DNA of 64,000 nt from Halohasta litorea (GTDB lineage Archaea > Halobacteriota > Halobacteria > Halobacteriales > Haloferacaceae). Position 1 is the first letter of the stretch; every line of letters starts with the position of its first letter. The translations under genes and the position numbers were made by a program. Where the stretch lies: assembly GCF_024494645.1 (NCBI RefSeq), contig NZ_JANHDJ010000002.1, positions 496,001-560,000 on the forward strand. Reading direction: 5' to 3'. This document shows positions 44,301 through 51,581 of the stretch, in pieces. The notes beneath the pieces are model-generated. The model did not search any database. It was not told the DNA's origin and saw only the letters and a program-made list of their open reading frames with translations.

Positions 44301-45416
44301 CGGGAGGGGATCCAGGAGGCCGTCTGCGCCGAACTGGTCGATGTCGAACCCATCTCGGGGGCGTGGATCGCCGCCGCCGAGGTCGGCACCGACCGGCTGA
44401 CGCCGCGGGCGGTCGCCGGGGTCGACCGTGATCACGTCGAGCAGGCCCTCGCAAGCAGTGCCGACGGCACCGATCCCCATCCCGCCGTCGAGGCGTGGCA
44501 GCGCGGCGAGGTGCGGGTAGTCTCGGATCTCGTCGGGAGCGGTCGGCGGAGCGACTGGCGGCAGCTCCTGCTGAAAAACAGTGTGGGCGCAGTGTGTGCG
44601 GTGCCGCTGGCCTACAGTTCGGTCACCTACGGCGTGGTGACGATCCTCGCCGACGATCCCGACGCCTTCGGCCAGCGCGAACGGGAGGTGCTAGCCCAGC
44701 TCAGCCGGTCGATCGGCTACGCCATCACCGCCATCGAGCGACGGCGGGCGCTCGAATCCGACGACACCGTCGAGTTGGAGTTCGAGGGTCGGGAGATGGA
44801 TCTGCCTGTCGCTCGACTCGCCGCCGAGACGGGTTGTCAGGTTCGCCACGAGCGGACGGTGCGCCGACAGGACGGCTCGGTCAGCGTCTACTACAGCCTG
44901 CGCGGCGAGCTGCCCGAAGAGATCGAGACCGACGCCGCCGAGATCCTTCCTGGATCGGTCACGGTCGTCTCACGCCAGGAGGGCGAACTCGTCGTCGAGC
45001 GGCAGGGATCGTCGTGGTTCGGCTCGCTGATCTCCGAGTACGGCGGCGTGCTCCGGCGTGGCCGGGCGACTCCCAGCGGGCTCTCCCTGCTTGTCGAACT
45101 TCCCCAGGAGGCCGATGTGCGAACGATCGTCGAGCGCCTCCAGGCGGCGTTCCCGGCCCTGGAGCTCACCGCCAAACGCCAACATCGGGAGACGACATCG
45201 ACGCCGAGCGATGCCCGCAGCCGGATCGAACAGCGGCTGACCGACAGACAGTACGAGGCCATCGAGACGGCCCACGCGATGGGCTACTTCGAGTGGCCCC
45301 GGGAGAACAGCGGCGAGGAGGTCGCCGACAGCCTCGGGATCACCCAGCCCACCGTCAACAAACACATCCGGCTCGGCGAGCGCAAGGTGTTCGACTTCCT
45401 TTTCGACGGCGAGTAA
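41322..45416 (+). CDS. Large PAS/GAF/Bat multi-sensor regulator with HTH_10 domain
   Basis: The ATG at 41322 (MSGPRQQLQVTVVGN) is preferred over 41271 because a TATA-like tttatattt lies around 41277-41285. The 1364-residue protein has a degenerate receiver-like domain (1-125, with IEAGAADYLPRSL), four PAS domains (about 150-270, 280-400, 405-525 and 670-800) and GAF domains (525-665, 810-950, 970-1125). A BAT domain (1140-1290) and a C-terminal HTH_10 (LTDRQYEAIETAHAMGYFEWPRENSGEEVADSLGI) end it. This is the layout of bacterioopsin-activator-like regulators, which sense redox, light or small ligands and act on transcription. The target genes are unknown. Confidence 0.85.
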   Translation: MSGPRQQLQVTVVGNGDVASLDSTAATDRSVSVSTTGVDGLSPQGIEADCLVVDGPNIESWDGLVDRVTDRRPRLPVVVLVEGSVAAGTVGDAIEAGAADYLPRSLWSERPSLVARRLASVVDESESVSADEPPANPDAGTDSSADRLLDGTARGLFESVSDGLVIHETETGTILDCNSRFCELTDYSCAELLGRTVDCVVATGEEYSYEQARARIRRAAEAGPQLFEWRGETQSGETFPVEVHLDQTTLDDTECVVASVRDITDRRARQQRLEAARDRRSVLFENSPDPIVTVAREDGQPHITEVNTAFEETFGFDETTAVDRPLSEVVVPEERQDRHRQLRARAQSGDSLEAEVRRETADGLRDFLIRVLPYQTDDDSRAYVWYTDITDRKERERALERERDQRSVLFENNPDPVAGLEFVDGEPIIREVNPAFENVFGFDAETVLGATVEEAVVPEGEREAHDRIRRQAAAGETIEDEGPRRTADGLRQFVFRVIQFNDDPGTTDAYVWYTDVTERRRHERAVETLQEATGQMQRVNSHEAVTDIAVEAAREALDLPVTICWLQDDETARLDPVAATDAAHERGLWKAVTPECAVYDSFEADEMAQYGPDEHGVDSPLSGLFLPLGDHGLLAAGHENGSYDDVILDVAATLAEQTETALSRVQRAQEVRESERRLQAIVDRIDEAIFLAPVPDLNATDIEPDFVSSGYEDIWGQSLETIHDRHEEGFFGTIHPEDYEGYVGFIQRLMAAVEAGDPAASYSREYRIQRPDGEVRWVHSDFYPTDWAEGPRRMVIASRDITARKERHRTLESFHDATAELTTADTVDEAGRLAVEAAASVFELPATAVYHYDADTATLDPRATGPELPPPAELPPLDADYEQVWEAFIGEGMTRVTVDDEPPLAVGPAEELLVFPLGGNGVLAVWRSGETFDTDAASILAATLEAALNRLRGERQLESRRKELEAQTERAQRLDAVAELTQRVEAAITTTSSREGIQEAVCAELVDVEPISGAWIAAAEVGTDRLTPRAVAGVDRDHVEQALASSADGTDPHPAVEAWQRGEVRVVSDLVGSGRRSDWRQLLLKNSVGAVCAVPLAYSSVTYGVVTILADDPDAFGQREREVLAQLSRSIGYAITAIERRRALESDDTVELEFEGREMDLPVARLAAETGCQVRHERTVRRQDGSVSVYYSLRGELPEEIETDAAEILPGSVTVVSRQEGELVVERQGSSWFGSLISEYGGVLRRGRATPSGLSLLVELPQEADVRTIVERLQAAFPALELTAKRQHRETTSTPSDARSRIEQRLTDRQYEAIETAHAMGYFEWPRENSGEEVADSLGITQPTVNKHIRLGERKVFDFLFDGE

Positions 45417-45467
45417 GCTCCGGTGGTGACGGTCCCGGTTCGAGACGACCGAACAAGGGGAGAAGAT

Positions 45468-45560
45468 GCGGAACGAGTGTGGGAAGTGAGTTTGATAGAG
45501 AGTTAGGGAAGCGAGTGTTGGAAAATGAGTTTGGGAAGTGAGTGTGGGGAGAAGTGATGA
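45468..45560 (+). repeat. Degenerate tandem repeat (GAAGTGAGTNTGGG-like, one strand purine-rich)
   Basis: Following the Bat-type gene, about 90 bp contain six or so imperfect copies of a 13-15 bp unit (gtgtgggaagtgagt, gttagggaagcgagt, gttggaaaatgagt, ttgggaagtgagt, gtggggagaagtga). One strand is almost free of C. It could be a decayed satellite or a structural element. No protein is encoded. Confidence 0.6.
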
Positions 45561-45575
45561 CGGCCGCACGGAGAA

Positions 45576-45977
45576 CTAGTGGGTGTGGGTGGAATGGACG
45601 GTCCCGTCGAGGCCGTCCTCGCAGATTCGAACCGACAGCCCTCCGAGGGTGCGGCGGAACTCCCGTTTGTGGTGGCCATCGGTCGAGGAGGCAGGCTGAG
45701 CGTCGACGATCCCCGCGTCGATCAGCTGCTCTAAGCGACGGTACACCGTCGGACGGGACATCTCACACCGCGCGACGAGGTCGTCGGCCGACAGCGGCTC
45801 ATCGTCCAGCGCACAGAGGATCCGACAGGCGTACTCGTCGCTGAGCAGCGCGAGCAGCTCGTCGATCCCCGTCGCCGTGGCGACACTGCGGTCGGTCGAC
45901 TCGGAGTCCGAACCGCTTTCGGGCGTCGAATCCGTCTCCGACGGGGCGTCCGTTGTGGGGAGTGGCTGGGCCGTCAT
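45576..45977 (-). CDS. ArsR-like winged-helix transcriptional regulator
   Basis: The ATG at 45977 is preferred over the GTG three bases earlier. The 133-residue protein has a disordered Ser/Asp/Glu-rich N-terminus (1-40). A winged helix follows (LLALLSDEYACRILCALDDEPLSADDLVARCEMSRPTVYRRLEQLIDAGIV) and a beta wing with HKREFRRTL. It is a paralogue of the protein at 47450, with the same SDEYACRIL/DDEYARRIL start and SRPTVYRRL recognition helix. The two regulators flank the flavoprotein gene at 46176. Effector and targets are unknown. Confidence 0.78.
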   Translation of the reverse strand: MTAQPLPTTDAPSETDSTPESGSDSESTDRSVATATGIDELLALLSDEYACRILCALDDEPLSADDLVARCEMSRPTVYRRLEQLIDAGIVDAQPASSTDGHHKREFRRTLGGLSVRICEDGLDGTVHSTHTH

Positions 45978-46175
45978 CACCTAGGGACAGCACCGTCTCT
46001 CACCCAAAGCTACTGGAAACACAGATTACCATTCTCTCTGAAAGGGGGCTATACATATTGATACGGACCGCGCGTTCGATCCCGCGCCGACGGGCCACCA
46101 GTCGGCAGCTACGAACTTTCTGACTCAGAAACACCCGCGCCCGCTTTAGGGAGGTGGCCCCCCGTCAGTCGACCC

Positions 46176-47333
46176 ATGTCACAGTCGCCGCTCGGACGAC
46201 AGCGGTCGGTGTTGGTCGTGGGACGCGGCCTCACCGCTGCGGCGACTGCTGGCTTTCTGGAGCAGGCGGGGCTTGATCCGGTGGTGGCATCGACCCCTAC
46301 GGGTAAGACGCCCACGGGCGGAACGGTGCTGTGGCGGCCGGGGTTGGTGTTGCTCGAACGGATCGGCCTCCGGCGGCCGGTCGAGCGGCTCGGGACCCAC
46401 CTTCTGGACCGTCACTGTCTCACAGCCGATCGATCCTGGACGGCCGAGAACGGCGACCGGCCCTCGCTGGTCGCCATCGACGACAAGCGACTCAGCGAAC
46501 TGCTCGACCAGTACGTTCGGACAGGAATCCGGGAGATCGACAGAGCGGTGAGCGCCGTCGAGCCGACAGATGGCGGCGTGCGTACGACGTTCGAGGGGGG
46601 AGTGACTGAACTGTTCGACGCGGTGGTAACGGCCACCCCATCGCTGGTATCGGATCGGCCCGAGGCGTCGAAGGCCGTCCACAGCTGGCGGTTCAGCTGG
46701 CCAGCTGGACTTCCGGACCCGCCCGCCCCCGCCGAGGCGTGGGCCGAGGGCCGTGCGGCACTGTTCGATCCGGTCTCCGAGGGAGTTCACGTCAGTCTGG
46801 TCTCGACGGCCGACGTCGACGCCGCGGCCGCACTCTCCCTCGGCGAGCTCGACCGACGGTTCGGTCGCCTGGTCTCGTTCCCCCTCGCCGCAGCCGACCG
46901 GCCGAGTGCGGCCGACCAGCCGAGTGGGCCGTTCGCGGCACTCGACCAGCGGGAGCTTCGATACAGTCGGAACCGGCTCCAGGAGCCGACGACGATTGCC
47001 GACCGTGGGATCGTCCGCGTCGGCTCGGCGGCCCGCAGCTCGATTCCCGGCGACCCGCTGACTGCCGCACTCGGGATCGAAGACGGCTGGGTGCTCGCCG
47101 ACGCGTTGGCCTACGGCCCCGACAGTGTCGGGGCGGCACTCGCCGACTACGAGCGCCGCCGCCGTCATCGGGAGCGTGCGCTCGCCGCGGCCGTCGGCGA
47201 GGCGGCCGAGGCCTGTCCCGCCGACCGATCGCCGCCACTCGCTCAGCTCGCGGCCCGCCGACGGCTCGCGTTCGGTCACGTTCACGACGGCCAGCCCCAC
47301 CCGCTGGCCGAGTCGATCCCACAGCGGCTCTGA
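46176..47333 (+). CDS. FAD-dependent oxidoreductase (monooxygenase-like), divergent
   Basis: The 385-residue protein has an N-terminal dinucleotide fold, VLVVGRGLTAAATAGFLEQAG at residues 12-32. The usual GxGxxG is altered to GRGLTA. A C-terminal FAD-contact region resembles PheA/UbiH-type monooxygenases (GIVRVGSAARSSIPGDPLTAALGIEDGWVLADAL, about 277-310). The middle part is weakly conserved. The GD-like motif is degraded (GSAAR in place of GDAAH), so catalytic competence is uncertain. It is placed between two paralogous winged-helix regulators, and the second begins about 116 bp downstream. The substrate is unknown. Confidence 0.65.
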   Translation: MSQSPLGRQRSVLVVGRGLTAAATAGFLEQAGLDPVVASTPTGKTPTGGTVLWRPGLVLLERIGLRRPVERLGTHLLDRHCLTADRSWTAENGDRPSLVAIDDKRLSELLDQYVRTGIREIDRAVSAVEPTDGGVRTTFEGGVTELFDAVVTATPSLVSDRPEASKAVHSWRFSWPAGLPDPPAPAEAWAEGRAALFDPVSEGVHVSLVSTADVDAAAALSLGELDRRFGRLVSFPLAAADRPSAADQPSGPFAALDQRELRYSRNRLQEPTTIADRGIVRVGSAARSSIPGDPLTAALGIEDGWVLADALAYGPDSVGAALADYERRRRHRERALAAAVGEAAEACPADRSPPLAQLAARRRLAFGHVHDGQPHPLAESIPQRL

Positions 47334-47449
47334 GCGGTCGTCTCCCCGCCTGCATGGCCGACATCAATATAGATAGCCTCCTGGAGCAGGCGCTATCAGT
47401 CTACAATGACCGCACGGATAGGGGGCGCAGTGGACTACGGTGGGATACG

Positions 47450-47851
47450 ATGTCGATGAGCCACGATGACACAGTCGTCCAGTCGCGCGAACCGCGATCC
47501 GAGTCGAGCGACGAGTCGCCCGACGAGCCGGTCGTCGCCCGGACGAGCGGCGAGCCGCCGGAGTTGCTCACGCTGTTGGACGACGAGTACGCCCGACGGA
47601 TTCTCGGGCTCCTCAGCGAGGGGGCCCATCGGGGGCGGGAGCTCAGCGAGCGCTGTGAGTTCTCCCGACCCACGGTCTACCGGCGACTCAACCGTCTCGA
47701 AGACGCGGGACTGGTCAGAAGCGAGCTCCGCCTCGATCCGGACGGGAACCACTGCAAGGAGTTCACCCTCGCCCGCGATGCCCTCCGGATCACGTTCGAT
47801 GACGGCGGCCTCACGGTGACCGCCCACACCGAGGCCGCCGAGCCACGCTAA
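47450..47851 (+). CDS. ArsR-like winged-helix transcriptional regulator (paralogue)
   Basis: In-frame starts exist at 47354 and further upstream. The ATG at 47450 (MSMSHDDTVVQSREPRSESS) gives a 133-residue protein of the same length and layout as the paralogue at 45576: an acidic disordered N-terminus followed by a winged helix (LLTLLDDEYARRILGLLSEGAHRGRELSERCEFSRPTVYRRLNRLEDAGLV) and a wing with CKEFTLARDAL. The start at 47354 would add 32 residues and cannot be excluded. It lies just downstream of the flavoprotein gene on the same strand. Its ligand is unknown. Confidence 0.72.
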   Translation: MSMSHDDTVVQSREPRSESSDESPDEPVVARTSGEPPELLTLLDDEYARRILGLLSEGAHRGRELSERCEFSRPTVYRRLNRLEDAGLVRSELRLDPDGNHCKEFTLARDALRITFDDGGLTVTAHTEAAEPR

Positions 47852-47908
47852 AGAAAGACCGACCTTGTAGAAGCGACTGCGAGAGCGATTGAGCTGGCCG
47901 CGCCTCTC

Positions 47909-48871
47909 TTACAGCGAGTCGACGCGTTCCAACCGGTCGGCGTATTCTTCCATGCGGACGAAATCGACGGTCACCCAGTAGTCGGTGCCGTCGTAGGCGA
48001 GGAGCCACTCGCCCTCGCGGGCATCGACGAACAGGGCCGGTTCCGCGACGAGCCGGTCGGCGATGCTCTCGAAGGCCGCCTCGTGGTCGGCGTCGAGACT
48101 CCCCTGAAAGTACGAACCGTCCTCGATGACGGTTTCGAAGAACGCCCGTTCGGACTCGCTCAGCCCGGTCAACGAAAACCGGTGGCGCTCCCGGAGTTCG
48201 CGGCCGAACGCCGCCAGCGTCGGGGCGCGTTCGGTCGTCGTGTAGCGGTAGATGTCCTGTTCGACCGTCGTCGACCGGACGTCGACGCTCACCGGGTAGC
48301 CTGCGATGGCGATGGTGTCGTACTCCGGCTCCGGGACCAACGCGGAGTCGGCCTGCTCGGCGTCCGAATACCGGTGCTGGAACGTCGCCCGTGGCGGCGA
48401 CTCCTCGGCAGCGTCCTCGTCGGCGTAGCGTTCGACCCGCCGCCGAAAGAGCTCCAGCCGGTCGCGGTCGATCTCCGGCAGCTCGTCGAACGCGACGTCC
48501 GTCTCGCGGTCGTCTTCGTGGACGGAAAGCGAGACGACGTACTCGGTTCGGGTCTCGAAGCGGCCGGTCGACTCCCAGTGGAGGTCGTACACCGTTCCGT
48601 TGGCGACGACCGGTCGATTCGGCTCGAACGGCGGCCGCTCGGCGGGGCCGTCGGTCGCGGCCTCCGTGGCGTTGGCGGTCGCGTTCGCTACGATCGCCGC
48701 GTCCTCCCCACCGGGTTCGGGCCGGATCGTCGCCCGCTGGCCGATCTCCCGGTCGGTCGAGACCCGATCGACGAACATGGCGACATCGGGGTCCGCACAG
48801 CCTGCCAGCCCGGCCATCATGCCCGCCGCGCAGGTCGCCAGCAGCTGGCGTCTCGAAACCTTCTGCTTCAT
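47909..48871 (-). CDS. Tat-exported lipoprotein, unknown function
   Basis: The ATG at 48871 (MKQKVSRRQLLATCAAGMMA) begins a twin-arginine signal with lipobox LAGC, and the longer frame to 49051 has no export features. The mature 320-residue part is acidic, with a long beta-rich body (ANGTVYDLHWESTGRFETRTEYVVSLSV near residue 100) and a C-terminal segment DAREGEWLLAYDGTDYWVTVDFVRMEEYADRLE. I do not recognise a named domain. It is predicted to be lipid-anchored on the outer surface. Confidence 0.7.
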   Translation of the reverse strand: MKQKVSRRQLLATCAAGMMAGLAGCADPDVAMFVDRVSTDREIGQRATIRPEPGGEDAAIVANATANATEAATDGPAERPPFEPNRPVVANGTVYDLHWESTGRFETRTEYVVSLSVHEDDRETDVAFDELPEIDRDRLELFRRRVERYADEDAAEESPPRATFQHRYSDAEQADSALVPEPEYDTIAIAGYPVSVDVRSTTVEQDIYRYTTTERAPTLAAFGRELRERHRFSLTGLSESERAFFETVIEDGSYFQGSLDADHEAAFESIADRLVAEPALFVDAREGEWLLAYDGTDYWVTVDFVRMEEYADRLERVDSL

Positions 48872-48912
48872 GGTCGACCCAACACCTGCCGATCCTATAA
48901 CCCTCAGCCACT

Positions 48913-48929
48913 GTTTCAGGAAGTGAAAC
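48913..48929. promoter_or_regulatory. Dyad GTTTCA-N5-TGAAAC upstream of the lipoprotein gene
   Basis: Perfect 6-bp arms are centred 50 bp before the lipoprotein start codon, and the sequence could be an operator. No other copy was noticed in the window. Confidence 0.3.
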
Positions 48930-49084
48930 GTCAGTGGTCGCCCTGTCGACTGCGATAGAACGGACCCAGATCTCGGACGGCGTGGTCTTTGGCCTCGGCG
49001 GTCGTCTTTGTATCGAAGCGGTTGCACCGAGCGGTTCGCCTCCGGCGGCACGGTGAGACCGATCGTGTTCTCAGCCGTGAGAGC

Positions 49085-49996
49085 CTAGTCCCGAACCCAC
49101 TGGAGGAAGATGTCCAGATCCTGGACGAAGCTGTAGGCGATATACCCGAGCAAGCCGACGATCAGGACGGCCAGTGGAACGTACCGTTCGAACCACAGGC
49201 TACCGGCCACAGCGAGGAGCCCCCCGACAACGGCTCCCTTCCGCAGGACCTGCCGCCGGAGCCAGCGTCGATGTCCGTCGAACCCCTGATCGGAGACCAA
49301 GAGCGGCCTCTCGGCAGTACCATGGAGCACTGGCTCGCCCTGCTCGATACGGAGTTCACCGCTGACGCTGACGGTCGTTCCCTCACAGAGCGGTCGTGCT
49401 TCCAACAGATAGCGATCCAGATTCACGTCGTCGTTGTGTCGCTGCATGTGGCCAGCAAACCGGCGGAAAGAGCGATGCTCAAGACTGTTCCGGAGATACG
49501 TGTACCACGAGTTCCACAGATTCACCGAGAACCGCTGGGTGTTCGTGATGCCGCCGATTTCCAGCTCCGCGATCTCATCGCCCCCGGTCGTTTCGACGAG
49601 CCATCCTGGATCGATGCGAACCGTCCCGCCGTCGATGTCGACACCGACTCGACCCCACTCGATCCCGGAGGCGAAGGTGTGCCAATGCTGGCGTTCCCAC
49701 CCCCACTCACTGATCGTGAGATCGCTGTTGGTGTTGTCCGGCAACCGGGCCCGCCAGAGGTAGCCACCGACTGGTCGCGTGGCGGTTTCGACGACTGCCT
49801 CGCCGGTTTCGACCGGGGCTTCGACGACGAGCTCACCGGTGAGTGCAGCTGGCTCCCCGTCGACGATCGTCAGTTCGTTCGTCTCGGTCGAGGGGAGTGA
49901 CCGGAGCACGAACAGCCCAGCGAGCAGTCGATAGCCGTGCACCGATGAGACGACCCCGAGGATGGTGATTACAATGAGGACGATTGTTGGCGGCAT
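49085..49996 (-). CDS. Membrane protein with GIDE-like soluble domain, unknown function
   Basis: The 303-residue protein has one N-terminal helix (TIVLIVITILGVVSSVHGYRLLAGLFVL) and two C-terminal helices (about 247-290, GAVVGGLLAVAGSLWFERYVPLAVLIVGLLGYIAYSF). A beta-rich region between them (GEPAALTGELVVEAPVETGEAVVETATRPVGGYLWRARL and later CEGTTVSVSGELRIEQGEPVLHGTAERPLLVS) resembles the domain in the protein at 37464. No catalytic residues are evident. It may be a membrane stress or quality-control component (inference). Confidence 0.6.
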   Translation of the reverse strand: MPPTIVLIVITILGVVSSVHGYRLLAGLFVLRSLPSTETNELTIVDGEPAALTGELVVEAPVETGEAVVETATRPVGGYLWRARLPDNTNSDLTISEWGWERQHWHTFASGIEWGRVGVDIDGGTVRIDPGWLVETTGGDEIAELEIGGITNTQRFSVNLWNSWYTYLRNSLEHRSFRRFAGHMQRHNDDVNLDRYLLEARPLCEGTTVSVSGELRIEQGEPVLHGTAERPLLVSDQGFDGHRRWLRRQVLRKGAVVGGLLAVAGSLWFERYVPLAVLIVGLLGYIAYSFVQDLDIFLQWVRD

Positions 49997-50104
49997 CCGT
50001 GTGGATGATCGTATGAGACGGCCGCTGTTTGAAACCAGTGAACGGTTCTATTCTCCATTGGGACTGGTCTCTCCTTCGGTCGGCTTGGAGCTGCCCGGGG
50101 TAAT

Positions 50105-50182
50105 TCAGTCCCGCCAGCGCCGGACGACCGCGACCAAGAGCAGCGCGCTCAGGGCGGCCGCGGCGAGCTTTTTAGTACTCAT
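50105..50182 (-). CDS. Candidate 25-aa microprotein with membrane helix, overlapping the HTH gene
   Basis: The ATG at 50180-50182 lies inside the last codons of the HTH regulator gene (11-base overlap) and is followed by 25 codons and TGA. The peptide has a short basic start (MSTKK), a hydrophobic stretch of Ala, Leu and Val for 16 residues, and a basic end (RRWRD), as in a single-span membrane peptide. The overlap suggests translational coupling. It is too short for statistical support, so expression is unproven. Confidence 0.4.
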   Translation of the reverse strand: MSTKKLAAAALSALLLVAVVRRWRD

Positions 50183-50531
50183 CGCCATACTCCTCCGGCT
50201 GTGCGGTTTCGAGCAGCAGCGCGGTGTCGACGGCGTAGTAGAGGTTCATCTCACAGCCCTTCTCGGAGTAGACGGTGTCGACCACGCGGATCAGCCCCAC
50301 ATCGGTGAGTGTCCGGAGGTGATAGCTGGCGTTTTGGATCGAGGTGTCGGCACGCTCGGCGATCTCGGAGGCGGTCAGCGGTTCGGTTTGGACGCTCCGG
50401 AGGATCGTTCGGGCGGTATCCGAACCCAGCGCGTCGAGTACCTCGTCGAAGCCGTCGGTGCCGAACTGGATCGTCCGCGGTTCGGATTTCGACTCTCCGG
50501 CAAGATCGGGACGCGTCGAGAGGGTATGCAT
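50172..50531 (-). CDS. ArsR/HTH_20-type winged-helix transcriptional regulator
   Basis: The ATG at 50531 (MHTLSTRPDLAGES) is chosen because the upstream frame (to 50771) overlaps the neighbouring creatininase-family gene out of frame and lacks domain features. The 119-residue protein has a winged helix: FDEVLDALGSDTARTILRSVQTEPLTASEIAERADTSIQNASYHLRTLTDVGLIRVVDTVYSEKGCEMNLYYAV. This is the ArsR-type fold used by haloarchaeal regulators that act on nearby genes. Its 3' end overlaps a putative 25-residue microprotein gene. No metal-binding Cys motif is present except one Cys in the wing, so classical metal sensing is unlikely. Confidence 0.8.
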   Translation of the reverse strand: MHTLSTRPDLAGESKSEPRTIQFGTDGFDEVLDALGSDTARTILRSVQTEPLTASEIAERADTSIQNASYHLRTLTDVGLIRVVDTVYSEKGCEMNLYYAVDTALLLETAQPEEYGDEY

Positions 50532-50719
50532 CAGTCGCTCACCTCCTGGATGGCTCTCGGTGCCCGTCCTGATCGATAGCCCGTTCGGCCGCTCGTCTGT
50601 CGGTTTCGATACATTGTCTCTGTCGAGTCCGACGGTCGGATGCGGGTTAAATCGGACCGACCAGTTTCTGGGTGAGAAACTCACGTCTCCGATCGCGTCG
50701 GCACAAGTAGCGAGGCGGT

Positions 50720-51490
50720 TCAGACGTGATCTTTCGGCATGAGCTCCGCAAACGGCCGAGCGGCCAGCCACTCCGAGAGGTCGACCAGTTGGTCGCTCGC
50801 CGCCTCGAACAGTCGTCGGCCGGTTTCGGCCGTTGCGTCGGTTTGGTCGCCGAGGACGCCGTTGTCGGTGTTGTCGATGGCGTCATAGAACGTCCGGGCT
50901 CCGTGCTGTCGCATGGTCGCCTCATCGAAGCTCGTCAGCCCGCCGTCGCGTGCCGCTTCGAGTCGGTCATCGTGGACCAGCTCCGGCCGGAGATGCTGGA
51001 TCAGTGCGGTCTCCTTCGGCCCGCCGTGGGGGCCGTTCTGGGCAAACGCCTCGTCGACGAGGTCGGGAATACTCTCGTTCCACATCCACTCGATGGCGTA
51101 GATCGTCCCGTCGTCGCGGAGCCGTCGGCCGACCTCGCGGAGATGTTGGACGTTGCCGCCATGGGCGTTGACGAAGATCACCCGGTCGATGCCGTGGTAC
51201 GCGAGGTTCCGAGTGAACGATTCGACGTAGTCGCGGAACACCGGGGGTTCGACCCACATCGTGCCGTGGAACTGGCGGTGGTGTGGGCTGACACCGATGT
51301 TGATCGTCGGTGTACAGAGGAAGCCCGTCCGCTCTGCGGCAGCGCGGGCGAACCCCTCGGCGATGATGTGGTCGGTGCCTTCGGGAAGGTGCGGCCCGTG
51401 TTGTTCGGTCGATCCCAGCGGGACGATCGCCAGCGACTCCTCGTCAAAGTAGCGTTCCAGATCCGGCCACGCTTCGTCGGCGAGATACAT
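50720..51490 (-). CDS. Creatininase family hydrolase
   Basis: The ATG at 51490 (MYLADEAWPDLERYFDEESLAIVPLGSTEQHGPHLPEGTDHIIA) is preferred to a GTG two codons earlier. The 256-residue protein has the creatininase motif GSTEQHGPHLPEGTD (Glu and His metal ligands), GVSPHHRQFHGTMWV near residue 67 and FVNAHGGN near 105, with the conserved Asp/His pattern. The family includes creatinine amidohydrolase, the F420-synthesis enzyme MftE and FAPy deformylases, all metal-dependent cyclic amidases. Which reaction is catalysed here is not decidable. Confidence 0.85.
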   Translation of the reverse strand: MYLADEAWPDLERYFDEESLAIVPLGSTEQHGPHLPEGTDHIIAEGFARAAAERTGFLCTPTINIGVSPHHRQFHGTMWVEPPVFRDYVESFTRNLAYHGIDRVIFVNAHGGNVQHLREVGRRLRDDGTIYAIEWMWNESIPDLVDEAFAQNGPHGGPKETALIQHLRPELVHDDRLEAARDGGLTSFDEATMRQHGARTFYDAIDNTDNGVLGDQTDATAETGRRLFEAASDQLVDLSEWLAARPFAELMPKDHV

Positions 51491-51581
51491 ACGCACAGGA
51501 GACTCTCTGGGTACATGGGTCTTGAGGACGTGACAGTCTCGGGTGCGTCCGGTGCTTTTGGAGTCAACGAGGCCAGCCGAC

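Noticed and set aside
46739-47449. Long N-terminal extension of the second winged-helix regulator
   Set aside because: It overlaps the flavoprotein gene in another frame and is Arg-rich without structure. The start at 47450 gives the same length as the paralogue.
50532-50771. Upstream extension of the winged-helix gene at 50172
   Set aside because: It overlaps the creatininase-family gene out of frame, and the residues show no domain, so the ATG at 50531 is used.
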